The notes: generated from the letters alone by a model not told the origin. Shown: positions 13,634 to 22,551, counted from the stretch's first letter. The stretch is 43,456 nt of DNA from Streptomyces harenosi (GCF_011008945.1 NZ_WYCT01000019.1:1-43456), one strand, 5' to 3'. Numbers and translations are program-made.

Positions 13634-13726
13634 CTATCTGTGTACAGGTAGCGCTTATCTGTACTCAGATTGTCGTGGGGGTTGGCGCTGGTCAAGGGGA
13701 ACGGGCCAGTATGTGTACACAGATTG
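13634..13726. promoter_or_regulatory. three operator-like repeats in divergent promoter region
   Basis: CTATCTGTGTACAGGTAG (13634-13651), TTATCTGTACTCAGATTG (13655-13672) and GTATGTGTACACAGATTG (13709-13726) share an ATCTGT-N-ACAGAT type dyad. They lie between the divergent genes at 13610 and 13756 and are probably bound by the GntR protein. They differ from the ACTCGTCTA sites of the intact element. Confidence 0.7.
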
Positions 13727-13755
13727 ACGTGATCACTCGACGGGGAGTCGCTGCC

Positions 13756-14514
13756 GTGGCACAGCCCGAGTACCTGCGGATCGCCGCCGACCTGCGCCGC
13801 CGCATCGCCAGCGGTGAGTTCGGACCAGGCGACCAGATCCCGACGCTGCCCGACCTCTGCCGCGAGTACGGCGATGTCTCCCAGACCACGATCCGCAACG
13901 CGCTCGCCCTGCTGCGGAATGAAGGGTTGATCGAGACCCGGGCCCGCGCGGGCACCCGCGTCCGGCCCCGACCTCCCATCCACCGCATGGCGGCCGACCG
14001 GTACCGCTCCACGCCGGGCGCCAAGACCACGCCATACACACGGGACCAGGGCATCGGCTGGGCGGAGTACCGACTCGACAAGAGATTCGAGCGCGTCCAG
14101 GCAGATGCCGAGTTGGCCGCGCTCTTCGAGTGCGAGGTCGGCGAGAGGCTCCTTGCCCGGCACTTCGTCTTCTACGACAACGACCAGCCCACCCAGATGT
14201 CCACCAGCTATGTGCGCTGGTCCGACGTGGCTGGCACCCCGGTCGCCGACCCCATTAACGAGCCCTGGTCAGGCGGCACCCGCGCGCAGATGGCCAGCCT
14301 CGGCATCCGCGTCACACAGATCACCGAAAGCTTCACCGCGGCCATGCCGACCGAGGCGGAGGCAGCGACGCTGCGCATCGGCGCTGGCGTACCGGTGCTG
14401 CGGTACACACGTCGGCACATCGCCGACACCGGCCGCATCGTCGAGGTAGCTCACCCGATCGTGCGACGCGGCGACACCACCATCGTCGACTTCCGTATCG
14501 ACCTGGACGACTGA
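13756..14514 (+). CDS. GntR-family (HutC type) regulator of the relic element
   Basis: A 252-aa regulator starting at GTG 13756 (GGGGAG upstream). Earlier in-frame starts run through the operator repeats and are rejected. Residues about 4-70 form a GntR winged HTH (YLRIAADLRRRIASGEFGPG, TTIRNALALLRNEGLIE). The rest is a UTRA-like domain (HFVFYDNDQPTQMSTSYV). It looks intact although its element is broken. It has diverged well from the KorSA-like protein at 6617-7405 and has a different operator, so the two would not cross-repress. Confidence 0.85.
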   Translation: MAQPEYLRIAADLRRRIASGEFGPGDQIPTLPDLCREYGDVSQTTIRNALALLRNEGLIETRARAGTRVRPRPPIHRMAADRYRSTPGAKTTPYTRDQGIGWAEYRLDKRFERVQADAELAALFECEVGERLLARHFVFYDNDQPTQMSTSYVRWSDVAGTPVADPINEPWSGGTRAQMASLGIRVTQITESFTAAMPTEAEAATLRIGAGVPVLRYTRRHIADTGRIVEVAHPIVRRGDTTIVDFRIDLDD

Positions 14515-14590
14515 CACCCCAGCATGACGAGGCCGCATCCTGCACGGCCCACCGAGGGCGCGTGCAGGGGGGGTTCCAAGATTCCCGCAA

Positions 14591-14887
14591 GACACCGAGC
14601 TGATCGCCAACGGGCTGAGCACGAAAGCGATCCGCCACACGGCCATCCGCTGGAAGCTCGGCAACTTCCGCCTGTCACTCGCCGTCTCAGCCCTGGTAGT
14701 CACGGTCACGGACGACGGCAGCACGGCCACGACCCCCAGGGCCAAGCGCCAGGACCAGAACGCCAAACACGGCCGGGGACTGGGCATGGTCAGCGCCCTC
14801 GCCCACCGATTCGTCGTCCACGACACCGACCGGGGCCACACGGTCACCGCGGAGCTGTACGCCGACATCCGGTCGGGAGGCCAGTGA
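14591..14887 (+). pseudogene. truncated copy of the ATP-binding gene
   Basis: In frame it reads DTELIANGLSTKAIRHTA, VTVTDDGSTATTP, HGRGLGMVSALAHRF and YADIRSGGQ, matching residues about 41-140 of the intact protein at 7969. The first 40 residues and the start codon are replaced by unrelated DNA after the GntR gene. N-box Asn is Lys (STKAIRHT vs STNAIRHT), so ATP binding would be lost even if it were expressed. Confidence 0.82.
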
Positions 14888-15107
14888 TGCTGATGAAGCC
14901 GCAGTAGGGTTACTGGTGCGAGTGCTGCACCGAGGACCTGACCGAGCAGTGGGGGCCGGCGCTGCTGGCATCGTTCGACGCCCACTCGGCTCCACAGGCG
15001 GACCGCTGGGTAGCGGTCGCGCTCCGCACGATCTCACCGGCGCTGAACGCCGACGCCTCCGATGAGGCGTGGGAGTGGCTGTACGAGGCTGCATCGAGAC
15101 CCGACGA
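14887..15107 (+). pseudogene. broken copy of the coupled unknown gene
   Basis: Begins ATGCTGATGAAGCCGCAG then TAG (14905-14907), whereas the intact copy at 8391 reads CCGCCGCAGTGG. After the stop the reading frame continues to match closely (SFDAHSAPQADRWVAVALRT), then a one-base loss near 15089 shifts the frame. Similarity ends at about 15107. The remaining interval to 15294 contains no gene I recognise. Confidence 0.82.
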
Positions 15108-15294
15108 GGCAAGGGCTTCTTCGGTCCTCGTACCGCGATCGCCACGGGGTGGCAGGGTGGCAAGGCCCTGTACTGACCGCCCGTGCTCGAATCCCGGTGC
15201 GCCGGTCTGCGGCCTCCCAGTACGATCCGCACGCCGCTCGTACACCAGTGCCCATCAGGGTGCCGCGTGCGGGCGTTCACAAGGGAGGGATCAC

Positions 15295-16689
15295 TTGACC
15301 ACGTCCTTCGGCGCGAGGCCCCGTGCGGTTCTCGCTTCCCTGGGCACCCTGGGCCTGGTACTGGCCGCCGCGGCATCGCCCGCGAGCGCGGCCGACGGGA
15401 CGCCCACCACACCGACTCATCTGTTCAACGGCTACCAGCACTGCTCGACCGACCCGGACCGGCCCTCGTACCGCTGGGCCAGGGACGGGCTGCGCGTCGA
15501 GGGCATCCCCGGGGTCACGGACGACACCGGTTACCCCCGCGTCAGCGTGCGGTACCAGGCGTGGCCGGTCACCGACCCGACGCGGATCACCACGGTCACC
15601 CGCGACTACGCCACCCCCGGCAGGGAGGCCCCCGCCACCCTGCCCGCCGATGCGCTCGCCGACGGGGAGACGTACGCGTGGCAGGCCCGGACGGTGGTCG
15701 GGGACGCGGTCTCGGACTGGTCGGCCCCCTGCTACGTCACCATCGACAACACCCGCCCGGCGAGCGCCCCCACCATCACCTCCCCGAACTACCCGCCCGG
15801 CGTGTGGAACGAGGGCGGCGAGCCGGTCGAGTTCACGCTGAGCGCGGGCGGTGCCGACGACGTCGAGGGGTTCCAGTTCGCCTGGCAGCAGGGCCTCCCG
15901 GTCATCGGTACCAGCATCGGTGACAACGGCGTTCCGCAGCCCGTCGACCCGTACGCCGACACGGAGTACTTCAAGCGTGCCGAAGCGCTCGGCGGTTCGG
16001 CCACGCTCCGCCTGGTCCCGCCAGGCGGCTCCGGTCCCAAGACGCTGTGGGTGCGCAGCCTGGACCGGGCCCACAACGGGTCGGAGATCGCCCGGTACGA
16101 CTTCAACGTCGGCTCCACGGCGCCCACCATCACCCCGGCCGTTCCGGAACCCGAGTTCGGTGAGCCCACCGGGTTCACGTTCCACCCCGATCCGGAGCTC
16201 CAGGCGAAGAGCCCGGTCGTGCGCTACTCCGTGCAGATCACCGGCGGCCGGCAGGACAGGACCCTCGACGTCGCGGCGGGGGCGGACGGCACGGCGACCG
16301 TGGAACTCGCGATGGACGGCATCTACGGCCAGTACCTCCGGGTGAGCAGCGAGAGCGCCAACGGCTGGATCAGCGACGAGGCGTGGTGGCAGGTCAGCTA
16401 CGACACCACTCCCACCGTCGCTTCGGACACCTACCCGGAGAACGGTTCCGGTGGCGGGGTCGGCGTCCCGGGCACCTTCACCTTCACGCCGAAGGTGAAG
16501 GACGTGGTGAGCTACACGTACACCTTCGGCAACGGCGACCCGGCGGTCACGGTCCCCGCGGACGCCGACCACACCGCGAGCATCGAGTGGACCCCCGCCG
16601 CGGACGGCTGGTACGGCCTCACGGTCTACGCGACCACCCGCTCCGGAGTCGACCTGGCGCCGTACGACTACTACTTCGCCGTGAACTGA
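15295..16689 (+). CDS. secreted multi-domain beta-sandwich protein
   Basis: A 464-aa exported protein starting at TTG 15295 behind GGGAGGGA. The signal peptide is clear: basic start, hydrophobic core (AVLASLGTLGLVLAAAA), cleavage near SPASA-AD. The mature part is built of repeated Ig/fibronectin-like modules, seen as alternating motifs such as YAWQARTVVGDAVSDWSAPC, TLWVRSLDRAHNGSEIA and GWYGLTVYATTRSGV. No enzyme motif is visible. It converges with the NTPase gene. Its role is unknown; adhesion or wall-associated binding is possible. Confidence 0.8.
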   Translation: MTTSFGARPRAVLASLGTLGLVLAAAASPASAADGTPTTPTHLFNGYQHCSTDPDRPSYRWARDGLRVEGIPGVTDDTGYPRVSVRYQAWPVTDPTRITTVTRDYATPGREAPATLPADALADGETYAWQARTVVGDAVSDWSAPCYVTIDNTRPASAPTITSPNYPPGVWNEGGEPVEFTLSAGGADDVEGFQFAWQQGLPVIGTSIGDNGVPQPVDPYADTEYFKRAEALGGSATLRLVPPGGSGPKTLWVRSLDRAHNGSEIARYDFNVGSTAPTITPAVPEPEFGEPTGFTFHPDPELQAKSPVVRYSVQITGGRQDRTLDVAAGADGTATVELAMDGIYGQYLRVSSESANGWISDEAWWQVSYDTTPTVASDTYPENGSGGGVGVPGTFTFTPKVKDVVSYTYTFGNGDPAVTVPADADHTASIEWTPAADGWYGLTVYATTRSGVDLAPYDYYFAVN

Positions 16690-16766
16690 GGTTCACGACC
16701 CACCGCGCACCGGCGTGCCCGGAGCCCACGGAAGCCCCGGGGGCCCCGGGCGGCCGCGCCGCACCG

Positions 16767-19700
16767 TCATCGTCCGTCCGCCGCGGTGAGGCACGGCCTG
16801 ACGCCGTCGCGTTCCCGGCACAGGCCCTCCCAGTCCCCGCGGCAGGGCCTGGGCCCGCCCGAGGGGCCGAAGCACCAGGGGGGCGACATGTCGCCGTCCG
16901 CGGCGAGGCCGTAGCGCGGGAGGTCATGCCACCTGGGGTCCGCCCGGCCGCGCAGTTCCGCCCAGTGGGGCAGCGCGCCGTCGTAGCCCGCGTCGATCGC
17001 GACCCGGTAGAGGCGGTCGGCGTCGTCCGGCAGGCCCTCCCGGGCGCAGGTGCGCGCGAGGTCCGAGAGCACCTCGACGTGTCCCGCCCGGGCGGCGGCG
17101 CGGGCGTGGTCCTCGGCCGCCTCGTGATCGCCGGCCTGCCGCTTCAGGCGGGCCAGTTCCGCCCATGCCTGGGTCCGTCCCCGTTCCGCCGCGCGCTGGT
17201 AGAGCCGCTCCGCCTCCGCTTCCCGGCCGTCCGATTCCCACAGCCGGGCCAGTTGCAGCAGCACCTGGCCGCCGCCGGCCGTGGCCAGGCGCTCGGCGCC
17301 CTCGCTGTCACCGCTCTTCTCCCTGCGCACCACGAACTCGTTGAGCACCTGGCTGTCGCCGGCCGCGGCGGCCTGGAGGACGAGCGCTTCGGCGCCGGAG
17401 GTGTCCCCGGCCTTCTCGCGTAAGCGGGCGAGCAGGACGAGGGCCCCCGAGTTGCCCGCGCGGTGGGCGGTGTGCGCCAGGCGCTCGGCGCCGCGGCGGT
17501 CGTTGTTCTTCTCGCGCAGCCACGACAGCTCCAGCAGGGCGAAGGTGCTGCCGCCGTCCGCCGCGGCGCACGCCATGCGCTCGGCTTCCTCGCTGGCCCC
17601 CTCCTCTTCCTTCAGGAGAGCGAGGTGGGCCAGCGCGTCCGTGCTCCCCCGCTCGGCCGCGGTCCGGTACAGCCGCAGCGCGCCCGTCTTGTCCCCGGCC
17701 TTCTCCCGCAGCCGGGCCAGCTCGGTCAGGGCGGACATGCTGCCGCGGCCCACAGCGGTGCGCAGCAGCCGTTCGGCCTCTTCGCCGTCTCCCCACCTCC
17801 GCTTCAGGCGAGCCAGCTCGATCAGGGCGAAGATGCTGCCCCGGCCGGCGGCCAGGTCGAGCACGCGTGCCGCGCCCTGCCGGTCCCCGGCCTGCCGCCG
17901 TCTGCTCGCCAGCCTGATGGCGGGGCGCAGTTTGTCCCGGTCGGCGGCGGCCAGCACCAGGCGTTCGGCCCCCTCGCCGTCCCCGGCCTGTTCCCGCATG
18001 CCCACCAGGTCCGACACGGCGTACGTGCTGCCCGTCATCGTCAGGGCGAGGAAGGCGAGCGTCTCGGCGCCGGCCCTGTCGCCCGCTTCCTCCCTGGACC
18101 GGGCCAGTCCCGCGTACGTCCGGATCTTGCCGCGGGCGGCGGCGTTCCTGGTGAGCCTCTGGGCGCCGTCTTCGTCACCGGCCTGCTGGCGCAGCCGGGC
18201 CAGCCGGGCGAGCGACGAGCTGTCCCCCTGGTTGGCGGCCACATGGGCCAGTTCCTCCGCCCTGCCCGGTTCGCCCATGAGCTGGCGCAGCCGTACGAGT
18301 TCCCAGCGCGCCTGCCCGTCGTCCTTCCACGCGGCCTCGAAGAACTTCTTCGCCCGGGTGAGGTCCCCCACGCCCTCGGCGATCCGGCCCAGCTCGGGCC
18401 GCACCTCGGTGTTCCCGTCGTCCAGCGCCTTTCCGTAGAGGGCCGCGGCGGCCTGGAGCCGCCCCCTGCGCTGCGCGGCGCGCGCGAGGGCGGCGCTGTC
18501 GTCGGGGCCGAGGCAGTGGCGGATCGCCGCCTGCCAGAACGAGGCGGGCGGGCAGACGAGCCGGCGCTCGACGCGGCCGTGCTGTTCGAGGTAGTCCGCG
18601 AGCCGGTACGCCCGTCCGGTGAACGCGTTGCCGCCGAACGCGCCGCTTGCGAACGCGCCGCTTGCGAACGCGCCGCTCCCGGACACGACCGGCGTCAGCG
18701 GGCCGGGAACCCCGTGGCACGGCATGGCGCAGTACGCCAGGGCCTCCTCCAGCCAGTTGGCGCCGCGCAGGCCCCGCTCCTGGTCCTTCAGGTATCCCCC
18801 GGCGGCCTCGGCCAGCAGCTCGTGGGGCAGCAGGGGGCCGTGACCGAGCCGCCGGAGGTCCATGGCGGCGTGAATCAGCGCCTTCTCCGCGGGTGGCGCG
18901 CACTGGTACCGCCGCATGAGTTCCGGGACCCCGGCGAGGAACTGGGTGATCTCGCCGTCGGCGGCTCCCGCCAGGGCGCTGGCGAGCCGCGGGTCGTCGT
19001 GCGCCTTGCGGCGCGCCTGGCGCAGGTCCTTCTCGGTGAAGGTCTTGGGCACCACGATGCACTGCCCGAGGTCGGTGAGGAGCTTGCGCTGCTGCTCGAA
19101 GCGGTCGTCCGCGCCCGTCGCCGAGGGGGTGGTCAGCGGGTCCCAGAAGCGGGGCCAGATGGTGGCCAGGACCAGCACCGGGCCGCGCCGCCGGTCGGTC
19201 AGGACCGACCGCAGGCCCGCCGTGATGCCCTCGGCGGTCCTGGCGTCCGGGGCGAGGAGGTAGTGCTGTGCCTCGTTCAGCCAGATCACCGTCCGGGGTC
19301 CGATCTCCTTGAGGTGGACCAGGGCCGCGTCCGGGCGCGTCGGGTCGAAGGGGTGCCACACCCTCCACCCGGAGGGAAGGCGGCTCAGCGCCTCCCAGCA
19401 GGCGCGGGTCTTCCCGGTCGAGGACTCGCCGACCAGGGTGACCATGAGGCTCTCGCCCCCGGCCGCCCGGTCCACCAGTTCGCCCAGGGCCGCGTCGTGA
19501 TCCCGCAGGACGTAGGCGGGCAGCCCGGGCAGCGCGTCCTCGCCGGGCACGCTGATCGCCCGGTGCACCTCCAGCGCGAAGGGGTCGAGGTCGCGCACGG
19601 AGGTGCCCAGCGGCTGGGCGAGGTGGGCGGCGATCCACATCCGCCGTACCCGGGTCTCCACCTCCTTCGGGTTCCGGCCCGCCGCGCGGGCCAGCAGGAG

Positions 19701-19967
19701 GGCGACGGAGACGACGTCCTCCTGGCTCGTGGGCAGTTCGCTGGAACCGATGATCCGGTGGATGGTGGCCTTGGAGGGGCTGCCGGGAAAGGTGTCGTCG
19801 TCGTGGCCGATCTCGACCGCCATGCGCTGTGTCGGCGGCGCCCCGGCCTCCACGTAGAGCTGGTAGACGTAGTCCTTCAAGTCCCGCAGCGGCGCGGGGG
19901 TCACGCCTCGCGGCTGCGGAATCCGTCGCTGGCTCCCTTGCCGCGACCCACTTTTGTGACCGGTCAT
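16767..19967 (-). CDS. P-loop NTPase with long TPR/Sel1-like repeat tail
   Basis: A 1066-aa cytoplasmic protein starting at ATG 19967 after AAGGA. Residues about 20-115 resemble an HTH-containing adaptor (PSKATIHRIIGSSELPTSQE). The NTPase follows with Walker A GESSTGKT (180-187), Walker B TVIWLNEAQ (226-234) and a sensor-like ATIWPRFW. Residues about 420-447 hold a GAFASGAFAS low-complexity link. From about 470 to 1015 there are some 15 repeats of the TPR/Sel1 pattern (ALxELARLREKAGDxxGAxRLxxxAAxRG). This is a STAND-like plan: a switch ATPase with a repeat sensor, as in bacterial conflict and signalling proteins. No effector domain is obvious. The small membrane peptide gene at 20210 lies upstream. 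Confidence 0.85.
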   Translation of the reverse strand: MTGHKSGSRQGSQRRIPQPRGVTPAPLRDLKDYVYQLYVEAGAPPTQRMAVEIGHDDDTFPGSPSKATIHRIIGSSELPTSQEDVVSVALLLARAAGRNPKEVETRVRRMWIAAHLAQPLGTSVRDLDPFALEVHRAISVPGEDALPGLPAYVLRDHDAALGELVDRAAGGESLMVTLVGESSTGKTRACWEALSRLPSGWRVWHPFDPTRPDAALVHLKEIGPRTVIWLNEAQHYLLAPDARTAEGITAGLRSVLTDRRRGPVLVLATIWPRFWDPLTTPSATGADDRFEQQRKLLTDLGQCIVVPKTFTEKDLRQARRKAHDDPRLASALAGAADGEITQFLAGVPELMRRYQCAPPAEKALIHAAMDLRRLGHGPLLPHELLAEAAGGYLKDQERGLRGANWLEEALAYCAMPCHGVPGPLTPVVSGSGAFASGAFASGAFGGNAFTGRAYRLADYLEQHGRVERRLVCPPASFWQAAIRHCLGPDDSAALARAAQRRGRLQAAAALYGKALDDGNTEVRPELGRIAEGVGDLTRAKKFFEAAWKDDGQARWELVRLRQLMGEPGRAEELAHVAANQGDSSSLARLARLRQQAGDEDGAQRLTRNAAARGKIRTYAGLARSREEAGDRAGAETLAFLALTMTGSTYAVSDLVGMREQAGDGEGAERLVLAAADRDKLRPAIRLASRRRQAGDRQGAARVLDLAAGRGSIFALIELARLKRRWGDGEEAERLLRTAVGRGSMSALTELARLREKAGDKTGALRLYRTAAERGSTDALAHLALLKEEEGASEEAERMACAAADGGSTFALLELSWLREKNNDRRGAERLAHTAHRAGNSGALVLLARLREKAGDTSGAEALVLQAAAAGDSQVLNEFVVRREKSGDSEGAERLATAGGGQVLLQLARLWESDGREAEAERLYQRAAERGRTQAWAELARLKRQAGDHEAAEDHARAAARAGHVEVLSDLARTCAREGLPDDADRLYRVAIDAGYDGALPHWAELRGRADPRWHDLPRYGLAADGDMSPPWCFGPSGGPRPCRGDWEGLCRERDGVRPCLTAADGR

Positions 19968-20087
19968 CGAAGCATCCTTGCCTATGGGAACCGCGCCGTC
20001 CGGAGCATCACGGATTCGGCATCGGCGGGGGCGTGCGCCGAACCGCCACAGGCGGGTCCGGGCGGTCGGACATCCGGGTCCGGCTGC

Positions 20088-20210
20088 TCAGGACAGCAGC
20101 GCCTTGAGCGTCTCGCCGACGACCGTTCCGGTGAGGGCGGAGACGACGCTGCCCAGGACGATTCCCATCAGGGTCAGCCGCTCACGGCGGCTCAGCGGGC
20201 GTCGGCGCAT
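20088..20210 (-). CDS. 40-aa membrane peptide upstream of the NTPase
   Basis: A short gene with GGGAGA eight bases before ATG 20210. It starts MRRRPLSRRERLTLMG (basic) and continues with one hydrophobic helix (IVLGSVVSALTGTVVGETL) ending KALLS. It is 120 bases upstream of the NTPase-TPR gene and on the same strand, so co-expression is likely. Its form fits a membrane-acting effector or a small regulator; neither is proven. Confidence 0.62.
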   Translation of the reverse strand: MRRRPLSRRERLTLMGIVLGSVVSALTGTVVGETLKALLS

Positions 20211-20228
20211 GACAGATCTCCCGTCTTG

Positions 20229-20263
20229 GTGGGGTCGGTCGGCGGTTGGCCGACCTACCCCAC
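20229..20263. promoter_or_regulatory. leader hairpin before the membrane peptide gene
   Basis: A 14-bp stem with one mismatch (20229-20242 with 20250-20263) and a 7-base loop lies 19 bases upstream of the 20210 start, next to its ribosome site. It could be an operator or an mRNA structure controlling the operon. The rest of 20211-20547 is GC-rich and I see no gene there. Confidence 0.55.
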
Positions 20264-20547
20264 TTTCGCCGACATGAATGCGGCGTGGACGAGTTGAGAC
20301 GAGAAGGCGACGGGGTACGGGGCGGGGGCCGCCCGGGAGCGGGGCGGGCGCGGAGCCGGACGCGTCCCGGCCGGGCGCCCGCCCGGTGCCGGACGCCGGC
20401 AGCCCGCCCGGGGCCGGCGGGCGCGCGAACGGCTCCGGTCCGGTACCGGGCGGGCGCCTGAACGGCCCCGCGCGCACGCGGCCGCCGCCCCCGTGCGGCG
20501 CCCGGCCGGGGATGCGCGGCCGGGCGCCTGGCGGGGGTTCGGCGTGG

Positions 20548-22551
20548 TCAGCGGACGGTGACGGGGGCCGTGGTGGCGGAGCCGTCGGTCCAGCCGTGGC
20601 GGTGAGCGGTGACCTTGACGGTGATCTTCCGGCCCTTGTCGGCCTTCACCGGGACGTACGTGGCCCTGGTCGCGCCGCTGATCGACGTGCCGTTGCGCTT
20701 CCACTGGTACGTGTAGCCGGTGGCGGCCGGGGTCCAGGTGCCGCGGTTGGCCGTCAGCTTGTGGCCGACCTTGGCGGTGCCGCCGACGGAGACGGCGGTG
20801 GTGGCCTTCAGACCGGGGCCGGCCGCGACCGTGACGGCGGGCGAGGTCGTGGTGACCGAGCCCCCGCCGTTGGTGACCGTGGCCCGGCAGGCGATCTTGC
20901 GGGTGTAGTCGTCCGGGGTGAGGGTGCGGGTCCTGCCGGTGGCGCCGGAGACGGCCCGGCCGTCGCGCAGCCAGGACCAGGCGGCCTTGGCGCCGGTGCC
21001 GGTCCAGGCGGCGGAGCAGGTGAGGGTGGAGCCGGTGCGCGCGGTACCGCTCAGCGCGGCCCGCGCGGTGATGCGCGGTGCCGCCGGCAGGGTCTGCGAC
21101 CGGGCCCAGACCTGGGAGGTGTACCCACCGGGAGACGCGTACACCGCCTTGCGCCACACCACGGTGGCCCGGCCGTCCGGTCCGGCGGCCACCTCGCCGG
21201 TGAGGGCGTCGGTGTTCGGCACCGCGGGCACGGGCGTGCTGTCGAGGGGGGCGGCCGTGCTCCAGGTGCCGCCGGTACGGCTCGCCAGGAACAGGTGGTT
21301 GTCGTCACCGTTGTCGATGCCGGGCGTCTGCGGCCACACGACCTGGACGGTTCCGTCCGCGCCGATGGAGGCGTCCACCTGCCACCTGACGTATCCGGTG
21401 GAGAGCGTGCGCGGCGCGGACCAGGTCCCCGTGGCGGCGGACCGGGTGACGGCCTGTACGACCGGGGTGCCGGCCGCGCTGCTCCAGCCGGTCCACACGT
21501 AGGTGACGTCGCCGTTGGGCGCGGTCAGCGGGTCGCTGCCGTCACCGGCGTCGAAGGAGGCCGCCACGGTCTGGGCGGCGCCCCACGCCCCGGAGGGGGT
21601 GGTCCGGGTCGCGGACTTCAGCGTGCCGGGGCCCGTGTCGCCGTCCGTGCCGGTCCGCCACAGCACGGTGGTGGCGTTCCTGGCGTCCATCGCCACCCGC
21701 ACCTCGCCCGACGTGGCGTCGGTGCCGGGGACGACCGCGGCGCCGCTCCAGCCGCCGCCGGCCGTGGCCCGCGTGGCGGTGGTGACGGCGTGGTCCCCGG
21801 TGAAGAAGTCGTACGCGTCCCAGGCCGCGGTGGCGGCACCGCCGGGAGCCACCGCGACGGAGAGGTCGTGGACGGAACCGCTGGAGGTCGCGCCGATGGC
21901 CCGGGGCGTGGACCACGTGGTGGCGCCGGGGGCCCGCGTGGCGGTCATGACCTGCGTCTTCAGGGAACCATCGCCCTGGGTCCAGACAGCGGTGAGGGTG
22001 CCGTCGGCCGCGGCGGCCAGCCGGGGCGTGCCGAGGGACAGCCCCTCGTGGGCGGCGAGCACGGCCGGTTCCGACCAGCCGCCGGCCTTCGGGTCCCAGG
22101 TGGCGGCCAGGGCGGCCAGGGAGCCGTCCAGGCCGCTGCCGGCCAGCCAGGTCACCACGGCCTGCCCGCCCGAGGTCACGGCCAGGACCGCCTCGGAGGT
22201 GTCGTGACGGCCGGTGGCCAGCGTGTGCGGGGCGCTCCAGGTGCCGCTGCCCGCCGCCCGCACGGCGACCTGAAAGTCCCAGGTGGTGGCCCCGGCGGCG
22301 CTGTTCCGCCACAGGGCGAACGCGGTGCCGTCCCCGGCCACCTGGACGTCGATCAGGCTCTGCCGGCCGTCGGCGCCGGTCAGCGGGGCGGCGGCGCTCC
22401 ACGGGCCGGCCGCCGCGGTGGACCCGGCGGCGGTCGCGGGGAGGGCGGTGCCCAGGGTCACGGTGGCCACCGCGGCGGCGAACGCCGCGACGGCGACTCC
22501 GGATCTGCCGCGTCTGCCGGGCCTGCCGGGTCTGCCTATGTTCCTTGCCAC
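20548..22551 (-). CDS. large secreted beta-propeller-like protein with Ig-type C-terminal repeats
   Basis: A 667-aa exported protein (GTG start after AGGAG). A long signal peptide has a hydrophobic core (VAVAAFAAAVATVTL) and ends near LPATAAG. Residues about 45-480 contain repeated blades of the form W(S/T)xxxx(L/A)...VxxxGxxxVxW, as in VWLAGSG or VVWPQTPG, suggesting a propeller. Residues about 490-667 are two Ig-like units of a type common in actinobacterial surface proteins (GSTLTCSAAWTGTGAKAAWS, GHKLTANRGTWTPAATGYTY). No catalytic motif is seen. The role is probably ligand or surface binding. Confidence 0.8.
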   Translation of the reverse strand: MARNIGRPGRPGRRGRSGVAVAAFAAAVATVTLGTALPATAAGSTAAAGPWSAAAPLTGADGRQSLIDVQVAGDGTAFALWRNSAAGATTWDFQVAVRAAGSGTWSAPHTLATGRHDTSEAVLAVTSGGQAVVTWLAGSGLDGSLAALAATWDPKAGGWSEPAVLAAHEGLSLGTPRLAAAADGTLTAVWTQGDGSLKTQVMTATRAPGATTWSTPRAIGATSSGSVHDLSVAVAPGGAATAAWDAYDFFTGDHAVTTATRATAGGGWSGAAVVPGTDATSGEVRVAMDARNATTVLWRTGTDGDTGPGTLKSATRTTPSGAWGAAQTVAASFDAGDGSDPLTAPNGDVTYVWTGWSSAAGTPVVQAVTRSAATGTWSAPRTLSTGYVRWQVDASIGADGTVQVVWPQTPGIDNGDDNHLFLASRTGGTWSTAAPLDSTPVPAVPNTDALTGEVAAGPDGRATVVWRKAVYASPGGYTSQVWARSQTLPAAPRITARAALSGTARTGSTLTCSAAWTGTGAKAAWSWLRDGRAVSGATGRTRTLTPDDYTRKIACRATVTNGGGSVTTTSPAVTVAAGPGLKATTAVSVGGTAKVGHKLTANRGTWTPAATGYTYQWKRNGTSISGATRATYVPVKADKGRKITVKVTAHRHGWTDGSATTAPVTVR

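Larger units (their letters stand above)
12382..15107. mobile_element. relic of a second AICE in tandem
   Basis: Right of the att copy is a degenerate terminator hairpin in the same relative place as after the tRNA, then an integrase fragment in the same orientation. It is followed by kor-type regulation and decayed copies of the ATP-binding gene and its partner, in the same order as the intact element. Rep, xis and tra genes are missing. Homology to the intact element stops at about 15107, and I could find no third att copy there, so the outer end has been lost or altered. Confidence 0.75.

Noticed and set aside
15107-15294. possible third att site or tRNA end
   Set aside because: A GCTCGAATCCCGG piece looks T-loop-like, but flanking stems do not pair and the 50-bp att sequence is absent.
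17463-20297. 944-aa plus-strand open frame
   Set aside because: Antisense to the NTPase-TPR gene; composition typical of high-GC shadow frames.
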